Source: an uncultured Clostridia bacterium (GTDB lineage: Bacteria > Bacillota > Clostridia > UBA1381). From it: a DNA stretch of 64,000 bases. The DNA lies in assembly GCA_944392335.1 (NCBI GenBank), contig CALXWJ010000012.1, positions 1-64,000 of the forward strand, given 5' to 3'. The number at the start of each line of letters is the position of its first letter. Position 1 is the stretch's first letter. The notes under the pieces are model-generated. The model was given only the letters and a program-made list of their open reading frames with translations, was not told where the DNA came from and ran no database searches. Made by a program: the position numbers and the translations under genes. This document shows, piece after piece, positions 60,301 to 64,000 of this stretch.

Positions 60301-60963
60301 GGGGAATGGAATGATATTGAAGTTGGCTGTGTACCGTATAAGGAAGGTATAAAAACGATATTCAGGGTTAATGGCCATGATGTGCTGAATGAATATGATG
60401 ACAGCGGCCTCATTACTGATGAAGGAGGACTGCAGTTTGAAAACTTTAATGATACATCGGGACTTCCTCTTGAAATCATGGGAGCAGACAGTGTTGGAGA
60501 GTTTAGCCAGAGTATTGTTACAGGAAAACTGGAAGCGGTTACTCCGGTATTGGTAGATTCTATTGAAAATCTTGATATAAAAAATGATAACGGAGTTACA
60601 AGTATAAACGGGCTTAACGGCAATGAAGTGCTTAAATTCGACGCGGTTTTGAATGGCCAGGATATAGCGCTGCGGTGTGACGAGGAAAATGAATACAGAA
60701 TTAAGGTCACAAATGAGAAGATAGTTCTAAACCGAGTTACAAAAGAGGGGAATTCATGTATAATATCCAAAGAAAATACAGAACTTCCGCTGGGAGAAAA
60801 ATTTAATATAACCGTTGGCGCGTATCCGTGCGAGGAAGGTATGAGAATTATGTTATACAAAAATAATGAAAAAATTATTGATTACATTGATTCATATTCA
60901 AAGCACGATTCAACACAGATAAAAATATATGAAAACGGTAAGGGCAGTATTTTTGCCGGCTGA
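57358..60963 (+). CDS. Secreted GH141-like beta-helix enzyme with FIVAR region
   Basis: A 1201-residue exported protein (signal peptide about 1-24). The GH141-like beta-helix starts at VLYVSPEGDDRNPGTAQMPL, contains NFLEELNYPGEWYINSETM and LYYYPE (about 265-290), and GLYMDDGLCEWNIHHNIFDN near 515-535. A fibronectin-like domain (about 690-775), a FIVAR-type helical region (about 800-870, QETLDKYEAALNEAL) and two C-terminal beta-rich segments follow. It comes 12 bases after the previous gene, with a GGGAGG site, so it is in the same transcription unit. Probably a hemicellulase or pectin side-chain enzyme. Confidence 0.82.
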   Translation: MKRFISLVLVIFAIIPFVSGVCVAEQAKTVLYVSPEGDDRNPGTAQMPLKTVSGAVVTIEKIKNENNKTPIDVIFSGGEYRITKSISVNSINSGTKEGPVTFKAADGEKPVFTSGIVLDIDKFTEITDMDIYERLQENVRDKVGELDLKQYGITTVPRLPTGKMGATGANYYLLYLDGERQTLARWPDVGYEKIAELVDKNNSIFRPAGTDIIRWGTAKASEIHLSGFLSSQYSLDRIYLQSINVKERTIQISSNYTISGSDRRYFLQNFLEELNYPGEWYINSETMKLYYYPEHKLSNERLEIATLTAPMFNLNGASYVNFDGISFERTNIAIQITGCNNINITNCVFDEMGKNAVYDAQSSNMKYDFDKAVPSSDIRVDSCIMSDIGAGAVTLAGGDYYKLTPGNIKVTNNYITRFALDWKNYAPAIDVAGVGCEVYNNTIHDAPGNGIQTYGNDHKIMYNEIYEILKDVHDAGGVYEGRSAIRRGTEFAYNYYHDLRMTDTSIGDMVCGLYMDDGLCEWNIHHNIFDNCIKGLFLGGGDYSTVENNMFINCPVGPQLGFYINENRKPYIIEAEEYLKKYPAYQKYQMENMMDVITLGNTGNKINNNLLVNSTVSITDAAIARGNEAVGNLSYVSGEDAGFKDYQKKNYEINENSETAKVLPGLLDIDMDKIGISKEMWDRIEKKDIVKYAPANGSEGVSSSRITFRWENDNICDKYIFTLATDAEMKNVVYTETARYNFVTLNNVLKPGKRVYYWNVVGMDSSKECFENVQSRGEAYRLVTSSYDETNKLYLNEEIEIAKETMAELSVGNDMGQCSQETLDKYEAALNEALSVQRTKYLTQATVDNCVEMLAQARVELNANRNAGYENLDYGLRNETWRYQGRESEIKDGVLTLKNRLAYMDSVIPAYEVLTFKMKPDKDYTMIAVTLRLKQMGIIWQGGAGGDGYTIIIKPGLVEYQRYKGGKGGILKTVENLYLKAGEWNDIEVGCVPYKEGIKTIFRVNGHDVLNEYDDSGLITDEGGLQFENFNDTSGLPLEIMGADSVGEFSQSIVTGKLEAVTPVLVDSIENLDIKNDNGVTSINGLNGNEVLKFDAVLNGQDIALRCDEENEYRIKVTNEKIVLNRVTKEGNSCIISKENTELPLGEKFNITVGAYPCEEGMRIMLYKNNEKIIDYIDSYSKHDSTQIKIYENGKGSIFAG

Positions 60964-61008
60964 TCAGAGAGTGTTTATTTAAAATTTGAAAGGAGCGGAT
61001 ATGTAGAT

Positions 61009-62718
61009 ATGAAAAGAGTAATAACAGCAGCTCTGAGCGTTATATTATCATCGGTATGCTGTACGGGAGCATTTGCGGCGGCAGCGCCAGAGTTTTATGT
61101 TTCGATTTCGCAAAGCGGTGAGTATATATTTAATATTGCCGGCACGGTTGAATCGGGCAGACAGGGGCAAAGAGTGAATATAATTATTTTTAATCCGGGA
61201 AAGGGGTTCTCCGATGCCGGAGATCCCGGCGCATTACAATATCAAGCGGAGCTTATAACAGGAGACAACGGTGCATTTTCTATTCAGGCGCCTGTTTATT
61301 TTGATGGTGTAAACGATACCGGAACATATACTCTTTATGTATCGGGCGATGATTATTCTGAGGCGTTAAGCCTTTCGGCATTTGCGGCTGACCCCGATAC
61401 TGTAAAGATTGCGCTCAAAGAATTAAAGCAAGCAGACGCGACTGATCTCCCGGAAGTTATTGTTAATAATGAAAATATACTTTCCTTAACGGGCTTTGGT
61501 TATGAAGAGCTGGATAAAGGCAAATTTGCCAAAATTATAGAGGCAAACAGAAATTCAGAGGGATTTATAGATGAAAATGATGTTAACGGCAGTTTAAAAA
61601 GGTTAAAACAGCTTGTTATTGTTGAATGTTTTAATCAGGGAAAAATTGGATTGCTTACAAAGAACGGTGAATTTTTATATCCGGAATATATTGATTTTTC
61701 ACAGATTGACAAAGACGGTGTAAGCATTTATAAAGCGTATTCTGAAATAATAAAGGATAAGCAGGCTTTTATGAACAGCCTTACCGGAAAAAATTTAACC
61801 GGTGTATCAGATCTTGAGGATGCTTTTGCGGAAAGTGCATTTGTATATGCAATATACGATCCGGTAACAGGAGGAAGCGGCCATATTAGCAGGGTTCTTA
61901 CAAGCGAGAACGCAAAAAGACTTGGAATTGATATATCTGCATATCTTTCTATGAGCGACAAGAATAAAACCCTTTTACAAACCGATCTTCTTAAAGAAAA
62001 TTTAAAAACCTCCAAGGATATTGAAGAATATATTAAAAATTACAAAACAAGCGGTACACAAGGCAGTTCAAACTCCGGAAACAGCAGCAGTAGTTCAGAC
62101 AATAAAAATAACACTACAAAGCTGCCGTCGGTTTCGGCAGTTCAAAATAATACACAAGATGATATAAAAGAAAATATAAATCCATTCAGTGACCTGGATT
62201 CTGTTCCATGGGCACAGGAAGCTATTTTAAACCTTTATAATTCCGGGACGATTAACGGAATATCAGCAACTCAATTTGACCCTATGGGAAAGGTAACAAG
62301 GGAACAGTTTACAGTTATGGTTATGAGAGCATTTAGAATACAGGAATCATCTGAGGAACCGGAATTTATTGATGTTGTCGCCGATTCATATTATGCGGGA
62401 TATGTGCAGTCGGCAAAGGACGCGGGTATTGTAAAGGGTATAGGAGAAGACAGCTTTGGAGTCGGTGTTCCTATAAAACGCCAGGATATTGCGGTTATAA
62501 TTATGAATACACTTAATTATATAAAAAGAACAGTAGATGAAAAAATTGAAGTGAACTTTAGCGATGAAACCGAAGATTATGCAAAAGAGGCGGTTAACTA
62601 TCTTGCGGGAGCGGGAATCATAAACGGTTTTCCTGACAATACTTTCAGAGGACATGAAGACTGCACAAGGGCCCAGGCGGCAAAGCTTATCTATGAAGTT
62701 TTACAGGCGTTGAATTAG
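61009..62718 (+). CDS. Secreted protein with three C-terminal SLH domains
   Basis: A 569-residue exported protein (signal peptide about 1-23). The N-terminal part is beta-rich, the middle is helical, and a Ser/Asn-rich linker (about 350-370) leads to three SLH repeats (about 390-565; WAQEAILNLYNSGTINGIS, AGYVQSAKDAGIVKGIGED, AKEAVNYLAGAGIINGFPD). SLH domains bind pyruvylated secondary cell wall polymers, so this protein is surface-attached and could be the anchor for the non-SLH proteins upstream, as a scaffold; that partnership is inference. Confidence 0.88.
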   Translation: MKRVITAALSVILSSVCCTGAFAAAAPEFYVSISQSGEYIFNIAGTVESGRQGQRVNIIIFNPGKGFSDAGDPGALQYQAELITGDNGAFSIQAPVYFDGVNDTGTYTLYVSGDDYSEALSLSAFAADPDTVKIALKELKQADATDLPEVIVNNENILSLTGFGYEELDKGKFAKIIEANRNSEGFIDENDVNGSLKRLKQLVIVECFNQGKIGLLTKNGEFLYPEYIDFSQIDKDGVSIYKAYSEIIKDKQAFMNSLTGKNLTGVSDLEDAFAESAFVYAIYDPVTGGSGHISRVLTSENAKRLGIDISAYLSMSDKNKTLLQTDLLKENLKTSKDIEEYIKNYKTSGTQGSSNSGNSSSSSDNKNNTTKLPSVSAVQNNTQDDIKENINPFSDLDSVPWAQEAILNLYNSGTINGISATQFDPMGKVTREQFTVMVMRAFRIQESSEEPEFIDVVADSYYAGYVQSAKDAGIVKGIGEDSFGVGVPIKRQDIAVIIMNTLNYIKRTVDEKIEVNFSDETEDYAKEAVNYLAGAGIINGFPDNTFRGHEDCTRAQAAKLIYEVLQALN

Positions 62719-62741
62719 TAAGAAAGGAGTTAATGATAGCC

Positions 62742-64000
62742 ATGAAAAGAATTATTGCATTTATTATTGCCTTGTCGTGTATAGTTTCATCGTCTGTTAT
62801 AGGCAATGCGGAACAAAGCTACGGTTCGGATATTGCCTTGGAAGTGATTGCCGGTCTTGGTATATTGGAATATACCACGCCTGAAGATACAATCACCAGA
62901 GGCGATTTTGCCCTATCTATGTATAACATGCTGTTTAAGGATGCAGGCGAGGATGAACCGACCTGGGAAGAGAACTTTTTTGGTGAATTTGTTTCGGACG
63001 ACCAACTTATTACTGATGAAGGAGACGTTAAGGAAATTTCCTTGTTTTGGGACGTTACCTCAGAAAGTGAATATTATGACGCCGTAATGTATGGGGTAAG
63101 AATAGGCATTTTTGAGGGTGTAGGCAGAGGAAGCTTTAAGCCGGAAGAAAACGTAACGGTTATTCAGGTTGTAAAAACACTTCTTACACTAATGGGCTAT
63201 AAAAATTATGCTGAGGCGGAGGGAGGATATCCAAACGGATATTTAAGCCTTGCCGTCAGCATGGGTATTTTGAAGGGTGTGGAAAACGCTGTATATGACG
63301 ACGCTTCGGTTGCCGATACGGCAAGAATAATTTACAATTGTTTTGATAATTTCTGCTTTGAAATTGAAAGCTTTTCAGCAGATGCAATAGGTCTTGCCCC
63401 CGATTCCTCGCAGACATTTTTAAATAAGTTTCTAAAGCTTGATTATATAGAGGGTATTGTGATGGATAACGGAATTTATGCCCTTGACGGAGAGAGCGAT
63501 ATTCCAAAAAACAGTGTAAAAATCGGAGATAAAATTCTCTATACTACCAAGGAACAGATGCGCAAGATGAGAGAAAATACCGCAAAGCAAGTAATTGCAT
63601 ATTATTCTATAGATAACGATACAGAAGACGAACTGGTATGTGCGGTGGTGGAGAAGGATGAAAGCATCAGCATAGCCCCTCAGGATTTTGAAGATTATGA
63701 TTCCGGCAAAATTTCATATTACAGCGACGGGAGAACCCGTATCTTGAATCTCGACGCAGGGGCAAGGATGATCTATAACGGAGAATACAGACCAAGCTTT
63801 TCAAAAGAAGATTTTATTTTTGACAGGGGAAGCATAAGGGTGGCAAAAACCCAAAAAAACGGTAAATATGATTGTATAATTATTGAAAACTACACATCTT
63901 GGTATATAGAGAGCATAGATTATGATAAATATTTAATTTATAACGGAGCAAAGGATTCGTCTTCCGAAACTGACGATGTATTGCTGGAGCTTGAGGAAAT
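62742..64000 (+). CDS. SLH-domain secreted protein, cut by the window end
   Basis: An exported protein with a signal peptide (KRIIAFIIALSCIVSSSVIGNA) and N-terminal SLH repeats (YGSDIALEVIAGLGILEYTT, YDAVMYGVRIGIFEGVGRG, then YLSLAVSMGILKGVENAVY). The frame is open to 64000 with no stop, so at least 419 residues are coded. After the SLH region the sequence is beta-rich with no recognised domain. ATG 62742 is chosen; ATG 62733, closer to AAGGAG, is in the same frame and equally possible. Confidence 0.82.
   Translation, partial: MKRIIAFIIALSCIVSSSVIGNAEQSYGSDIALEVIAGLGILEYTTPEDTITRGDFALSMYNMLFKDAGEDEPTWEENFFGEFVSDDQLITDEGDVKEISLFWDVTSESEYYDAVMYGVRIGIFEGVGRGSFKPEENVTVIQVVKTLLTLMGYKNYAEAEGGYPNGYLSLAVSMGILKGVENAVYDDASVADTARIIYNCFDNFCFEIESFSADAIGLAPDSSQTFLNKFLKLDYIEGIVMDNGIYALDGESDIPKNSVKIGDKILYTTKEQMRKMRENTAKQVIAYYSIDNDTEDELVCAVVEKDESISIAPQDFEDYDSGKISYYSDGRTRILNLDAGARMIYNGEYRPSFSKEDFIFDRGSIRVAKTQKNGKYDCIIIENYTSWYIESIDYDKYLIYNGAKDSSSETDDVLLELEE

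Noticed and set aside
60288-60860. 190-residue frame antisense to the GH141-like secreted gene
   Set aside because: Ser/Phe-rich shadow frame without ribosome binding site, inside a well-supported gene.

Overview
The window looks like a low-GC, anaerobic, endospore-forming member of the Clostridia that lives on plant polysaccharides. Sporulation genes (spoIIID, a pdaB-type deacetylase, spoIVB) give the spore-forming lineage. A complete Rnf complex, a nine-gene V-type ATPase with intact Na+ ligands in its ring subunit, an HcpR-like regulator and several ferredoxin-type proteins point to a strict anaerobe with ion-gradient bioenergetics. Intracellular GH28, GH88 and GH31 enzymes plus a run of very large secreted proteins ending in SLH-domain proteins suggest a pectin or hemicellulose specialist. 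A Monoglobus-like gut bacterium would fit, but that placement is inference.

Layout. 1-3.3 kb (mostly minus): spoIIID, a cytosolic GH28 and an FAD/Rieske oxidoreductase. 3.8-11.2 kb: GH88 and pyridoxamine kinase, pyrophosphatase, PdaB-like deacetylase, Fe-S aldo/keto reductase, LrgA/LrgB pair and a MATE transporter. 11.3-12.8 kb: a Crp/Fnr regulator divergent from an Fe-S protein, with a palindromic operator. 13-21.6 kb (minus): V-ATPase operon. 21.8-24.9 kb: a short-chain dehydrogenase and a cytosolic GH141-like beta-helix protein. 25.2-31.8 kb: spoIVB, then rnfCDGEAB. 32.2-35.2 kb: ftsH and a phosphoribosyltransferase. 35.3-39.8 kb: glycan-trimming genes (alpha/beta esterase, two SGNH esterases, GH31). 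40.2-44 kb: housekeeping genes (ispG, aroQ, an M24 peptidase, efp, a zinc-ribbon protein). 44.6-64 kb: two AraC regulators, each divergent from the secreted genes, then six consecutive large signal-peptide proteins. Three of these share one repeated module, two carry GH141-like beta-helices, and the last two are SLH proteins; the final one runs off the window.

Two things stand out. First, a dispersed intergenic element of about 143 bp occurs in seven full and two internally deleted copies. All copies have the same orientation whatever the strand of the neighbouring genes, and compensatory base changes preserve three hairpins. Second, the secreted cluster repeats a module of an SbsA-like Ig domain, a region opening with an E-D-F-D-D-W motif, and a second Ig-like domain. 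I cannot assign the middle region to a known family. Together with AraC control, a possible attenuator-like 5' leader and SLH anchoring, this could be a surface-displayed glycan-binding and degrading system.
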